Under the pieces are notes generated by a model. The model was not told the origin of the DNA and did not search any database. It saw nothing but the letters and a program-made list of their open reading frames with translations. A stretch of DNA of 64,000 nucleotides, from assembly GCA_030524545.1 (NCBI GenBank), contig JAUNGM010000001.1, positions 1-64,000 on the forward strand. Reading direction: 5' to 3'. A program made the translations under genes and the position numbers. Within the stretch, counting starts at the first letter, position 1; the number at the start of each line of letters is the position of its first letter. Positions 1 through 8,453 of the stretch are shown here, one piece after another. Origin of the DNA: Eubacteriales bacterium. GTDB lineage: Bacteria > Bacillota > Clostridia > Lachnospirales > Lachnospiraceae.

Positions 1-189
1 AATGTCCTGCTTCATGACGGCCTGCTCGGCTTTGATATCAGCAATGTCCTGTTTCATGACGGCCTGCTCGGCTTTGATTTCATCTATTGTATGTTCAATC
101 CCGTCTAAACGGGTATTTATCTTTTGTATATCTGTTTTTATTCCAGATACTTCGTGTAAAAGCAAATCCAGTTTCTGATCTGTACTCAT
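1..189 (-). CDS. Coiled-coil protein with 14-residue tandem repeats (C-terminus outside window)
   Basis: The first 63 codons of a gene that runs off the left edge are visible. The start ATG (187-189) is preceded by a clear AGGAGG site. The protein begins MSTDQKLDLLLHEV and has the hydrophobic spacing of a long coiled coil. From about residue 36 it carries a 14-residue unit (DIKAEQAVMKQDIA) encoded by two near-identical 42-bp tandem repeats at 1-42 and 43-84, which differ at only three bases. Fourteen residues are exactly two heptads, so adding or losing units lengthens the coil without breaking frame. I do not recognise a specific family and see no signal peptide or membrane segment in the visible part. 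It could be a phage-like or structural coiled-coil protein. Function unknown. Confidence 0.75.
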   Translation of the reverse strand, partial: MSTDQKLDLLLHEVSGIKTDIQKINTRLDGIEHTIDEIKAEQAVMKQDIADIKAEQAVMKQDI

Positions 190-267
190 TCTGCCTCCTC
201 TCTTTTTATAAATAGATTTTATGGATTCAAGAATATAATAGCACATTATGCTCTAATTGTACATAAA

Positions 268-287
268 CATTCTATCCAAAGAGAATG
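268..287 (-). terminator. Weak hairpin downstream of the VOC gene
   Basis: CATTCT and AGAATG form a 6-bp stem with an 8-nt loop just after the VOC stop codon on the minus strand. It is followed only by a short T-rich stretch. It may be a weak terminator. The rest of 190-307 holds an AT-rich leader for the coiled-coil gene, with a TATTAT-like -10 but no convincing -35. Confidence 0.3.
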
Positions 288-307
288 GCAAAAAAAAGGA
301 CATTTTT

Positions 308-673
308 CTACTTGACAGGAACAATCTCAATCCAATAGCCATCAGGGTCGGCGATGAAATAAATTCCCATAGCAGGATTTTCAAAAACAATACATCCCAT
401 CTCTTCATGGCGTTTATGGAATTCCTCATATTGGTCTGTATTAAAAGCAAGATGGAATTCACATTCTCCCAGGTTATAAGGTTCTGTTCTGTCGCGAAGC
501 CAGGTCAGTTCCAACTGGAAATCTGTTTCTTTATCGCCAAGATAGACAAGCCTAAAGGATCCGTCTCCTGCCTCTTTTTCTCTGACCGGTTCCAGTCCAA
601 GAGCATCCTTATAAAATGTCAGACTTTTTTCCAGATTTAATACATTAAAATTAAAATGTGCAAATTTAATCAT
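308..673 (-). CDS. VOC-fold (glyoxalase/bleomycin-resistance) protein, lactoylglutathione-lyase-like
   Basis: This 121-residue protein spans one complete vicinal-oxygen-chelate domain. It opens with KFAHFNFNVLNLEKSLTFYKDALGL, typical of the GloA first beta-alpha unit, and ends with YFIADPDGYWIEIVPV, the usual last strand carrying a metal-ligand glutamate. Candidate metal ligands are the His near residue 6, Gln/Glu near 53-55, the His in CEFHLAF near 74 and the final Glu near 116. Family members include glyoxalase I, dioxygenases and antibiotic-binding proteins, so the substrate is uncertain, although the pattern is closest to glyoxalase I. The start is set by an AGGAGGGACATC site directly upstream. 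It lies 76 bp downstream of the RNase E/G gene on the same strand and could be co-transcribed with it. Confidence 0.85.
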   Translation of the reverse strand: MIKFAHFNFNVLNLEKSLTFYKDALGLEPVREKEAGDGSFRLVYLGDKETDFQLELTWLRDRTEPYNLGECEFHLAFNTDQYEEFHKRHEEMGCIVFENPAMGIYFIADPDGYWIEIVPVK

Positions 674-694
674 GATGTCCCTCCTATTTTACCA

Positions 695-721
695 CATCCA
701 TCATACTTTAATGATAGGATG
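695..721. other. Intergenic inverted repeat between RNase E/G and VOC genes
   Basis: CATCCATCAT and ATGATAGGATG pair as a 10-bp stem with one bulged A and a 6-nt loop. Neither strand has a T-run after it, so it is more likely an RNA processing or stability element, or an operator, than a terminator. Confidence 0.35.
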
Positions 722-749
722 GCTGTCCCTTCTATATTGCATTATCACT

Positions 750-1955
750 TTATAATTCTTTGATATCCTCGATCACAGGCCGTCTCACCTTTTTTCGTGT
801 CATTTCCAGAATGTTCAGCGGTGTGATATCCACAGCTTTGCCCTTTACGGAATCTTTCCGCAGATATTTCTGGAGTACATGGAAAAGCTCATCCCTGTGA
901 TCCGGGTTCTCCATATTGATAAAATCGACCAAAATAATCCCTGAAAGATTCCGCAGGCGAAGCTGGCGTGCAATCTCCTGGGCGGCTTCCAGATTAATTT
1001 TGCGGTAGGTTTCTTCTGCTTTCTTCTTTCCGGTGAACTTTCCGCTGTTTACATCAATGGAAACAAATGCTTCCGTCTGCTGGATCACCAGAAATCCGCC
1101 GCTGCTCAGCCAGATTTTTTCACGTTGGATTTCTTCCAGAGCCGATTCCAGACTGTGAAGTTTGTAAAGCGGAAGCAGATTATCCTCATACAGAGAAAGC
1201 TGTTCCGTCTGTGAAGGACTAAAATCCTTTAAATAGCCAGAAATCCTGTGATAAACCTCCGGAACATCCGTTACGATTTCCTCAATGTTCCTGCTGTACG
1301 CATCCCGAATCGCATTCAGGTAAAAGGGTTCTGCTTCATATAGAAGGCTGAAGCAGGTTCTGCTGCGTCCGGTCACAGCTGTTTTTTGATAGAGCCGCTG
1401 CAGATAGTCCAGTTCCCGGAGAATTTCTTCCTTTGAAGCTTCCCCTGCATTTGTCCGCACGACAAGCCCATATTCCTTATCCTGCCTGGACGATTCTTCT
1501 TCCAGCCATTTACTGAGCCTGTTCCGTTCCTCACCGGAAAGCTTGGCAGAAAGTCCGAATTTTTTATTCCCGGTCGTCAGGACAAGATATTTTCCTGTAA
1601 AACTCAGATTGGATGTTAATGCGGGAAGCTTTCCCTTCATGGCATCCCGGCTTACCTGTACCAGAATCTCATCCCCTGCACGCAGAGGAGCGTTTCTTTT
1701 TCTGCCGGAGGTATAGATCACCCGTGCAGCTTCCTCAAGCGGGAAATATCCGGTTTCTCCATTGCCAAAACGCACGAAAGCAGCCTTGATATTTTCCGCC
1801 ACTTTTTCTACCTGTCCCACATAAATATTTCCAAGGACAGATTCCTGGCCAACAGGAGCCAGACGAATCTCCATCACCCTTTTCTCTTCCTTCAGGGCAC
1901 ATACAAGACAGGGATGGTCCTTGACTTTCATTGCCGTGATAATGATCTTACTCAA
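750..1955 (-). CDS. rng: Ribonuclease E/G family endoribonuclease (RNase G-like)
   Basis: This 401-residue protein matches the RNase E/G catalytic core. It has an S1 RNA-binding segment (about residues 36-118, starting GNIYVGQVEKV), an RNase H-like section, and a DNase I-like subdomain with the two metal-binding aspartates in FVSIDVNSG (D301) and ILVDFINM (D344). It stops soon after NILEMTRKKVRRP, so the CPxCxG zinc-link and small domain of longer RNase G/E proteins are absent. The best start is a TTG at 1955, preceded by AGGAGAAAAAG and overlapping the upstream stop by 8 bp. The first ATG (1931) lacks a ribosome site. The enzyme cleaves single-stranded RNA in rRNA maturation and mRNA decay. 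The two upstream genes overlap in sequence and form its operon. Confidence 0.93.
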   Translation of the reverse strand: MSKIIITAMKVKDHPCLVCALKEEKRVMEIRLAPVGQESVLGNIYVGQVEKVAENIKAAFVRFGNGETGYFPLEEAARVIYTSGRKRNAPLRAGDEILVQVSRDAMKGKLPALTSNLSFTGKYLVLTTGNKKFGLSAKLSGEERNRLSKWLEEESSRQDKEYGLVVRTNAGEASKEEILRELDYLQRLYQKTAVTGRSRTCFSLLYEAEPFYLNAIRDAYSRNIEEIVTDVPEVYHRISGYLKDFSPSQTEQLSLYEDNLLPLYKLHSLESALEEIQREKIWLSSGGFLVIQQTEAFVSIDVNSGKFTGKKKAEETYRKINLEAAQEIARQLRLRNLSGIILVDFINMENPDHRDELFHVLQKYLRKDSVKGKAVDITPLNILEMTRKKVRRPVIEDIKEL

Positions 1956-2655
1956 CTTTTTCTCCTAATGCCTCCAGCGGTACAAAGATATGCTTTTCTT
2001 CAGACCCTGTATCAGCATAAACTTCCAGCCGCTGAACCTGATAACAGAAAGGCTTCGGTTCACAGCCAAGCCAGTTCTGAAACGTATCCATGACAAGCTC
2101 CGGCTTTGTATAATTGGCGCTTGCAGAAGCCAGCTTCAAAAATACCTTCCCGTCCTGAAGCTCCATTTCATAGATAAATGGACGGATGTCCACTTCTTTT
2201 TCACTGCGTTTTGTCTTCTTGATAACGGAAATGGACGGAAGTCCATAAAATTCGCTGATTTTATCCTTCCACGGGGCCTCCGGCTCTTTACCGTCACGAA
2301 ACTCCACCAGGTAATCGGCAGCGGCAACAAGGGCCATAGCCTTACTTGCTTTGCCGTCTTCCACCGCACAGACACTGACTACGCGAATTCCTTCTGCCAT
2401 AGTACTGTTTAATTGTTCTTCGATTACAGCAGTAGGAACTGTCTCTGTCAGCTCAAGGTCAAAATATTCTCCAAGACTTGTGGTTCCTACACCAAGGGGT
2501 GCAGCAAAAGACATAATCATATGAGGACTGTATCCACCGGAAAAAGCAACCGGAAGCCCTGCACGGCGAAGAGCCTTCTGAAAGTACCGCATCGTATCAA
2601 GATGTCCTACAAACTTTGCCGTACCCTCTTTCGTAAACTTAATTCTTACTTTCAT
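1948..2655 (-). CDS. TIGR03936 family radical-SAM-associated protein (DUF2344)
   Basis: This 235-residue protein starts MKVRIKFTKEGTAKFVGHLD and continues with YFQKALRRAGLPVAFSGGYSPH, the signature of DUF2344/TIGR03936. An ATG 18 bp further upstream is in frame, but the GGAGG site 8 nt before 2655 favours the start given here. The gene overlaps the preceding radical-SAM gene by 17 bp and the following RNase gene by 8 bp, so translation is probably coupled. In many bacteria this domain is fused to the C-terminus of the TIGR03960 radical-SAM protein, which implies that the two subunits act together. The reaction is not known to me. Proximity to RNase E/G and, in other genomes, to ribosomal genes suggests RNA or ribosome modification, which is inference only. 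Confidence 0.9.
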   Translation of the reverse strand: MKVRIKFTKEGTAKFVGHLDTMRYFQKALRRAGLPVAFSGGYSPHMIMSFAAPLGVGTTSLGEYFDLELTETVPTAVIEEQLNSTMAEGIRVVSVCAVEDGKASKAMALVAAADYLVEFRDGKEPEAPWKDKISEFYGLPSISVIKKTKRSEKEVDIRPFIYEMELQDGKVFLKLASASANYTKPELVMDTFQNWLGCEPKPFCYQVQRLEVYADTGSEEKHIFVPLEALGEKVE

Positions 2656-4507
2656 AGCACACACCTCCTCCATACTGCTTTACACCGCAGCCGGAACATC
2701 TCTGGCGGCAGTTTGGTGTAACGTTCTCCGCATGGGCCTGTTTCCATTCCCGAATCAGAAACTCTTTTGTTACACCTGCGTCAATAAAATCCCATGGAAG
2801 AATTTCATCTGTGCTTCTCTCTCTCAGTGTATAGAAATCCAGATCGATTCCCGTCTCCGCAAAAGCCTCTTTCCAGATGCTGTAATGGAAGCTTTCGGAC
2901 CATGCGTCATAGAGGGCTCCCTTTTTATATGCTTTCAGGATGACTTCTGCACAGCGGCGGTCGCCCCTTGCAAGAAATCCCTCAAGAATCGTCACGTCCG
3001 GTTCATGCCAGCTATATTTAATACTTCTCTGGTTAAGCTGTGCACGTATCTCATTCTTTACAATCTTTGCTTTTTCCACAAAATCATTTTCAGAATACAT
3101 ACCTGCCCACTGGAACGGCGTAAACGGCTTCGGCACAAAAAAGGAGGTACTGACATTGATCTGTACCTTACCATTGCGCTGATCCTTGGGAATCTCGTAA
3201 TACTCTTCTGCAATTCGTTCGGCAAGGTGTGCAATCCCCTTCATATCCTCTTCTGTTTCCGTAGGAAGACCCAGCATGAAATACAGTTTCACGCGGTTCC
3301 ATCCGCCGCGGAAGGCTTCCCCCGCTCCCTTTAGGATATCTTCTTCTGTAAGCCCCTTGTTAATGACATCCCGGAGCCGTTGGGAGCCTGCTTCCGGTGC
3401 AAAGGTCAGGCTGCTTTTCTTTACATCCTGAACCTTGCTCATTACATCCAGTGCAAAAGCGTCAATTCGAAGAGAAGGCAGAGATATATTCACTGCCTTG
3501 TCATGAAATTCATCGATCAGGAACGTCACAAGTTCTTTTAACTGCGTATAATCACTGGAGCTTAAGGAACTCAGGGAGATTTCCTCGTGTCCGGTATTTT
3601 GAAGCATCCGTTTGGCAGATGCTTTTAGTGTCTCAACATCACGCTCTCTTGTCGGGCGATAAATCATTCCTGCCTGGCAGAAACGGCACCCACGGATACA
3701 GCCTCTCTGGATTTCCAGAGTAATACGGTCCTGAGTAGCTTTGATAAAAGGAACTACCGGCTTTTCAATAGCACGGTATTCTTTTTCCATATCAATGATC
3801 ACCTGCTTGGAGACTTTTTCCGGAACCCCCTCACGATTTGGTCTGAAAGAAACAATGGTGCCATCTTCTCCATAGGTCACATCATAAAAGGCGGGAACAT
3901 AAATTCCGGGAATCTGAGAAGCCAAAAGAAGAAATTCTTCTCTTGTCCCGCCTGCGGCCTTATTGGATTTATATGCATCGAAAAGGGCATCATAGGAAGT
4001 TTCGCCTTCTCCGATATAAAACATGTCAAAAAAGGATGCCAGCGGCTCCGGATTATATGCACATGCCCCGCCGCCGATCACCAGCGGATCCTCTTCTCCT
4101 CTTTCTGCTGCCAATAATGGAATGCCGCTCAGATCAAGAACCTGAAGGACGTTGGTATAACACATTTCATACCCAAGGGTAATGCCAAGAAAATCAAATT
4201 CCTTCACCGGATCCTGGGATTCCAGTGCAAATAAAGGCACTTTTTTCTCACGCATGATCTGATCCAGATCCGTCCAGGGAGAAAATAGCCGCTCACACCA
4301 TACATCCTCACGTTCATTGAACATGTTATACAGGATCATCATGCCAAGGTTGCTCATACCGATTTCATAGACATCAGGAAAACACATGGCAAAGCGGATA
4401 TCGACACTGTTTTTATCTTTCATTACAGAGTTTACTTCCCCTCCGATATATCGGGCGGCTTTATCAACCTGAAGAAGTATCTCATCATCTAACGCTAGTT
4501 TTCTCAT
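2639..4507 (-). CDS. TIGR03960 family B12-binding-fold radical SAM protein
   Basis: The 622-residue protein has an N-terminal cobalamin-binding-like fold (about residues 35-190, including IGMSNLGMMILYNMF and VIGGGACAYNPEP). A radical-SAM core follows, with the [4Fe-4S] motif GCIRGCRFC (C270, C274, C277) and a later FAPEAGSQRLRDVINKG stretch typical of the family. The C-terminus holds a cysteine cluster (CRQRCSGCG) that may bind a second iron-sulfur cluster or zinc. The family start MRKLALDD and a GAGG site 6 nt upstream support the chosen ATG. It is the first gene of the TIGR03960-TIGR03936-rng operon and probably forms a complex with the TIGR03936 product. The substrate is not established to my knowledge. 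Confidence 0.92.
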   Translation of the reverse strand: MRKLALDDEILLQVDKAARYIGGEVNSVMKDKNSVDIRFAMCFPDVYEIGMSNLGMMILYNMFNEREDVWCERLFSPWTDLDQIMREKKVPLFALESQDPVKEFDFLGITLGYEMCYTNVLQVLDLSGIPLLAAERGEEDPLVIGGGACAYNPEPLASFFDMFYIGEGETSYDALFDAYKSNKAAGGTREEFLLLASQIPGIYVPAFYDVTYGEDGTIVSFRPNREGVPEKVSKQVIIDMEKEYRAIEKPVVPFIKATQDRITLEIQRGCIRGCRFCQAGMIYRPTRERDVETLKASAKRMLQNTGHEEISLSSLSSSDYTQLKELVTFLIDEFHDKAVNISLPSLRIDAFALDVMSKVQDVKKSSLTFAPEAGSQRLRDVINKGLTEEDILKGAGEAFRGGWNRVKLYFMLGLPTETEEDMKGIAHLAERIAEEYYEIPKDQRNGKVQINVSTSFFVPKPFTPFQWAGMYSENDFVEKAKIVKNEIRAQLNQRSIKYSWHEPDVTILEGFLARGDRRCAEVILKAYKKGALYDAWSESFHYSIWKEAFAETGIDLDFYTLRERSTDEILPWDFIDAGVTKEFLIREWKQAHAENVTPNCRQRCSGCGVKQYGGGVCYESKN

Positions 4508-4542
4508 TTTATACCTCGTGTTTGTTATTCATGAACTTTTTT

Positions 4543-4548
4543 ATTATA
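4543..4548 (-). promoter_or_regulatory. Putative -10 element of the TIGR03960-rng operon
   Basis: On the minus strand a perfect TATAAT lies about 36 nt upstream of the TIGR03960 start codon in AT-rich DNA. The -35 region 17 bp further up (TTCCTT) is poor, so this is only a likely sigma-A promoter. Confidence 0.45.
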
Positions 4549-4651
4549 CATGATTTATATAAGAAAAGGAAGTCACATTTTGTGTTTTCGTGTGCAAATA
4601 AGGACTGAATCTGCATTATCATAGAAATTCTGAATACGTTTCCGGGTTGAT

Positions 4652-4692
4652 TGTAAAAGCAAAGGAGCTGCCGCATAATCCGGACAGCTCCC
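4652..4692 (-). terminator. Rho-independent terminator of the glycoside hydrolase operon
   Basis: On the minus strand GGAGCTGTCCG pairs with CGGCAGCTCC around a short loop, followed by TTTGCTTTT. It lies about 100 bp after the GH3 stop codon and closes the hydrolase operon. Confidence 0.75.
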
Positions 4693-4794
4693 TGTTCCAT
4701 AAATAATGTCTGCCACTGGCAGCCATTTTGCATACTGACGCATGCATATATATAAATTCGTAATTTGTTTCCGGAGTCTTTTTACAATCTCCCC

Positions 4795-7107
4795 TTATTT
4801 TCCATGCAGTTTTTTCTTTATTGCATTCATCTGAGCGCACATGCCTTCTGCCATCTCCATAGTCAGGGCCCCGCCGGAAAGGCCTACCAATTTTCTAAGA
4901 GGCATATATTTTGCCATGGAAGCATACATTTGTGCACTGACGGCCTCCTTCTGGCTCTCACTCTGTTCCTGATTCTGGTGCGCTCCCATCGCGCCTCCTG
5001 CACTGGCCATATTTTTCATCATTCCGGCTACGAATTCCGCAAGATCAGGATCTGACATAATGTCGCCCATTGTAGAATCCGGTGTATAAGTGCATGGCAG
5101 CGTCTGTGTGGATTTTACAAAAATACTTTCTCTGCAGGGGATATCCCTGCTGGATTTTCCTGCCAGGATCTCAAATTCTCCGCTTTCCACATGCCAGTCA
5201 TGCAGCTCTGTGTTCCAATAAGCAAATGCCCGTTTTCCCAGCACAAATGTTACCGTCTTTGTCTCGCCCGGTGCCAGCTCTATTTTTTCGAATCCTTTCA
5301 GCTCTTTGCGCGGACGGATCAGCGTACTTTCTTTATCTGCCACATAAAGCTGTACGCACTCTTTTCCTGCAAGCGCTCCTGTATTTGTTACGTCCACAGT
5401 CACAGTTACCGTTTCCGTATCATCCATTTCTTTCCGGTCAACCTGCAGATTCGAATATGCAAAAGTCGTATAGGAAAGCCCGTATCCAAAGGGAAACAGT
5501 ACGTCCATCTCACGATAGTCATAATAGCGGTATCCTACAAAGACCCCTTCCCGGTAAGATACCTTATCCTTTTCTCCCGGGAAATTCAGATAAGACGGAT
5601 TGTCCTGCAGCCTGAGCGGAAAGGATTCTGCAAGCTTTCCGCTTGGATTTACCTTGCCGAAAAGAAGATTTACCTGTGCATTTCCTACGGCCTGACCGCC
5701 AAGATAGCATTCCAGGATTCCCTTCACTTCATCCACCCAGGGCATTTCCACCGGAGCACCATTGTGCAGAAGAACGATGGTATTCGGCTGAACCTTTGCT
5801 ACTTCCCGGATCAGATGATTCTGGTTTTCCGGCATTCTCATATGCACTCTGTCATAGCTTTCTGATTCATAGCTGTCCGGCAGCCCCGCAAAAATAACCG
5901 CCTTATCTGCAGCTTTGGCCGCCCTGACTGCTGCCTCCACCATAGTCTCGTCAATGGCGTCATCCACATCATCAAATCCCTGCTCAAAAACAATGTTGGG
6001 ATATTCGGATGCCGCTTCCAGTGCGGAAATCACGTTCCTGCTGTTCACATGAGAGCTTCCGCCGCCCTGATACCGCGGCTTTTTCGCATACTTTCCGATA
6101 AATGCGACTTTTTCCTGCGCGGAAAGGGGAAGAACGCCTTCGTTTTTCAGAAGCACCATTCCTTCCTCTGCGACTTTTTGAGACATTGCTTCATCTTTCT
6201 CATAGTCAAAAACCGCATTTTCATCCCAGTGTTCCGTAAATCGGAATACAATGCCCAAAATCTCTTCCACACGTTTATCCAGAACTGCCTCATCCAGCTC
6301 CCCATTTCTTACTGCATTTACAATAAAATGATCATTGCTTCCGCCGTCTCCGGGCATTTCCAGATTCATACCGGCTTTCAAAGAAGATACCTTCCTGTCC
6401 ATAGAGCCCCAGTCAGAAACAACATATCCGTCAAATCCCCACTCCTTGCGCAGCACGGTATCCAATAACCACTCATGTGAGGAGGAAAACGTACCATTGA
6501 TAGCATTGTAGGCGCTCATGATTGTCCAGGGTTTGGCTTCCTTTACAACGGTTTCAAAGCCCGACAGATAGATTTCGCGCATGGTCCTCTCATCCGCTTC
6601 CACGGAAACAGACATTCTTCTTGTTTCCTGGTTATTCATGGCAAAATGCTTGGGACTGGTTCCCACATGTTTACTCTGGATTCCCTTTACAAGCGCTGCT
6701 GCCAGTTCCCCTGATACATATGGATCTTCAGACAAATATTCAAAATTCCGACCGCACAGAGGACTGCGTTTGATATTCATTGCAGGCCCCAGCAATACGC
6801 TGACGTTTTCCGCCTGGCATTCCTCTCCGAGACGTGTTCCCTGCTCCTCAAGCAATTCCCGGTTAAAGGTAGAGGCCATGGCACAGCCTGCCGGAAAGCA
6901 GACTGCTTTGATCGCCTCATGGATTCCAAGCTCATCATACTCATCTTCCTGTTTCCGCAGGCCATGAGGGCCATCAGTCAGAAGGGTAACTGGAATTCCC
7001 AGCCTTTCCAGTCCGTTTGCATGCCAGAAATCCTTTCCGGAGCAGAGGCTGGCTTTCTCCGCCAGGGGCATCCGACCGATCAGTTCCTTTATTTTTTCCG
7101 CTGTCAT
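4795..7107 (-). CDS. GH3 beta-glucosidase-like glycoside hydrolase with helical C-terminal tail
   Basis: This 770-residue protein has the full GH3 plan. A (beta/alpha)8 domain carries the nucleophile in YVVSDWG (D232) and the KHFAMNNQET motif near residue 153. A beta-sandwich domain follows (VAFIGKYA to about 510), then a fibronectin-III-like domain starting near YSNLQVDRK. There is no signal peptide, so it acts in the cytoplasm on imported glycosides. GH3 enzymes of this type remove terminal beta-linked glucose or related sugars; the exact sugar cannot be read. Residues about 680-770 form an extra alanine/methionine-rich helical tail that resembles the tail of the GH2 enzyme in the same operon. 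The ATG at 7107 is preferred to an in-frame TTG nine bases upstream. It is the last gene of the operon. Confidence 0.92.
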   Translation of the reverse strand: MTAEKIKELIGRMPLAEKASLCSGKDFWHANGLERLGIPVTLLTDGPHGLRKQEDEYDELGIHEAIKAVCFPAGCAMASTFNRELLEEQGTRLGEECQAENVSVLLGPAMNIKRSPLCGRNFEYLSEDPYVSGELAAALVKGIQSKHVGTSPKHFAMNNQETRRMSVSVEADERTMREIYLSGFETVVKEAKPWTIMSAYNAINGTFSSSHEWLLDTVLRKEWGFDGYVVSDWGSMDRKVSSLKAGMNLEMPGDGGSNDHFIVNAVRNGELDEAVLDKRVEEILGIVFRFTEHWDENAVFDYEKDEAMSQKVAEEGMVLLKNEGVLPLSAQEKVAFIGKYAKKPRYQGGGSSHVNSRNVISALEAASEYPNIVFEQGFDDVDDAIDETMVEAAVRAAKAADKAVIFAGLPDSYESESYDRVHMRMPENQNHLIREVAKVQPNTIVLLHNGAPVEMPWVDEVKGILECYLGGQAVGNAQVNLLFGKVNPSGKLAESFPLRLQDNPSYLNFPGEKDKVSYREGVFVGYRYYDYREMDVLFPFGYGLSYTTFAYSNLQVDRKEMDDTETVTVTVDVTNTGALAGKECVQLYVADKESTLIRPRKELKGFEKIELAPGETKTVTFVLGKRAFAYWNTELHDWHVESGEFEILAGKSSRDIPCRESIFVKSTQTLPCTYTPDSTMGDIMSDPDLAEFVAGMMKNMASAGGAMGAHQNQEQSESQKEAVSAQMYASMAKYMPLRKLVGLSGGALTMEMAEGMCAQMNAIKKKLHGK

Positions 7108-7127
7108 TATGTGCAACCCTTTCCTTT

Positions 7128-8453
7128 CTATCTGTTTGTATAGCTTCCCAATAGCTTAAGGCTTTCCTTCGGATATCTTGTCTGCGTCTTTCTGTCTACG
7201 GCGATCAGCCCGAAGGTCATGGAAAAGCCTTTCTGCCACTCGAAATTATCAAGCAGTGACCAGTACATATAGCCAAGTACCGGAATTCCATCTGCCAGAC
7301 AGCCCACCACCCCTTTCAGCGCTTCCTGAATAAAGGCAGTACGGCGGCTGTCATCACCGGTTCCAACCCCATTTTCCGTAATCATAATAGGCATGTCCAG
7401 TTCTTCATGTACCTTGCGGATGACATGGCCAAGTGCCTGAGGATAATACTCGTAGTCCATCTGTGTCTTCTCCGAATCTTCCGGAACCGGCAGGACTTTA
7501 TCCCGCCCGATCAGGGAGCGTGTATAATTCTGCAATCCGAAAAAGTCATCTTCCCGGATATAGGGAAGATAATGAAGAAACTCATTTTCCCACACCCGTT
7601 TCGCCATCTCCTCACCGCCTTCCACTGCCTGAATGTCATGCAGGGACATGGTGATTCCAATCTTAAGCTCCGGGCGTACCGCTTTCATGGCCTTCCTGGC
7701 TGCCTGATGGGCGCGCATAACCAGGATATCTCCTTCTTTCGTTCTGGCGCTCACAAAGGTCTGAGGCTCTGCAGTTCCGAATATCAGCCTATATTCTTCC
7801 TGCTGTTTCTTCATAGCGTCCCCCATGGACTGCATATTGATTCCCACCTGTACAGAGCTTTCCACAGCCTTTTTCTCTGTATCGGAACCGGCATCCTTCT
7901 GCGTCATCGCTGCCTGCATCTTCTCCATCATCTGGCGTTTGTACCGTTCAGCAATTTCAGCGATCTGAAGTCCCATATTTGCTTCATTGATCGTACTTAC
8001 ATATTGCATCAGATCGCCTAACTGTTCCACTACATATGCACAATAATTTGCAAACGCATCAATAGTTGCCTCATTTTCCCATCCTCCATTGGCAATCAGC
8101 CATTTCGGTGAGGAAAAATGATGCATGGTCACAATCGGTTCAATCCCGTTTTTCCGGCAGCATTCCAGTACCTTACGGTAATGGGCAATCTCACTTTCAT
8201 CATACACGCCCTGCTCCGGCTCGATTCTCGCCCATTCAATAGAAAAGCGATAGGCGTTTAATCCTGCCTCTGCCATAAGCCGGATATCTTCTTCATACCG
8301 GCGATAATGATCCACACACTCCAAGGACGGCTCGTTAAAACTGGTATGCTCCATCTGCTCCATAGCCCAGTAATCGCTGTGGATATTGTTTCCCTCTACC
8401 TGATGGGCCGCCGTCGCTGCCCCGACTAAAAATCCTTTTGGCAATTTACTCAT
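7128..8453 (-). CDS. GH1 family glycoside hydrolase (beta-glucosidase/beta-galactosidase-like)
   Basis: The 441-residue protein starts MSKLPKGFLVGAATAAHQVEG, the classic GH1 opening. It ends with the canonical YWSLLDNFEW near residue 397, and the nucleophile is in MITENG (E360). The acid/base position reads STINEANM (E157), with NEA instead of the usual NEP. It is followed by a roughly 70-residue Lys/Glu/Met-rich, probably helical insertion (about 163-235) before the barrel resumes at FVSARTKEGD. The 8-bp overlap with the GH43 stop and a GGAG upstream fix the start at 8453; longer upstream reading is out of context. No signal peptide is seen, so it is cytoplasmic. It likely cleaves a terminal beta-linked glycoside delivered by the operon's symporter. 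Confidence 0.92.
   Translation of the reverse strand: MSKLPKGFLVGAATAAHQVEGNNIHSDYWAMEQMEHTSFNEPSLECVDHYRRYEEDIRLMAEAGLNAYRFSIEWARIEPEQGVYDESEIAHYRKVLECCRKNGIEPIVTMHHFSSPKWLIANGGWENEATIDAFANYCAYVVEQLGDLMQYVSTINEANMGLQIAEIAERYKRQMMEKMQAAMTQKDAGSDTEKKAVESSVQVGINMQSMGDAMKKQQEEYRLIFGTAEPQTFVSARTKEGDILVMRAHQAARKAMKAVRPELKIGITMSLHDIQAVEGGEEMAKRVWENEFLHYLPYIREDDFFGLQNYTRSLIGRDKVLPVPEDSEKTQMDYEYYPQALGHVIRKVHEELDMPIMITENGVGTGDDSRRTAFIQEALKGVVGCLADGIPVLGYMYWSLLDNFEWQKGFSMTFGLIAVDRKTQTRYPKESLKLLGSYTNR

Noticed and set aside
1-84. Possible CRISPR-like or other non-coding direct repeats
   Set aside because: The 42-bp units are contiguous without spacers and stay in frame in a gene with a good ribosome site.
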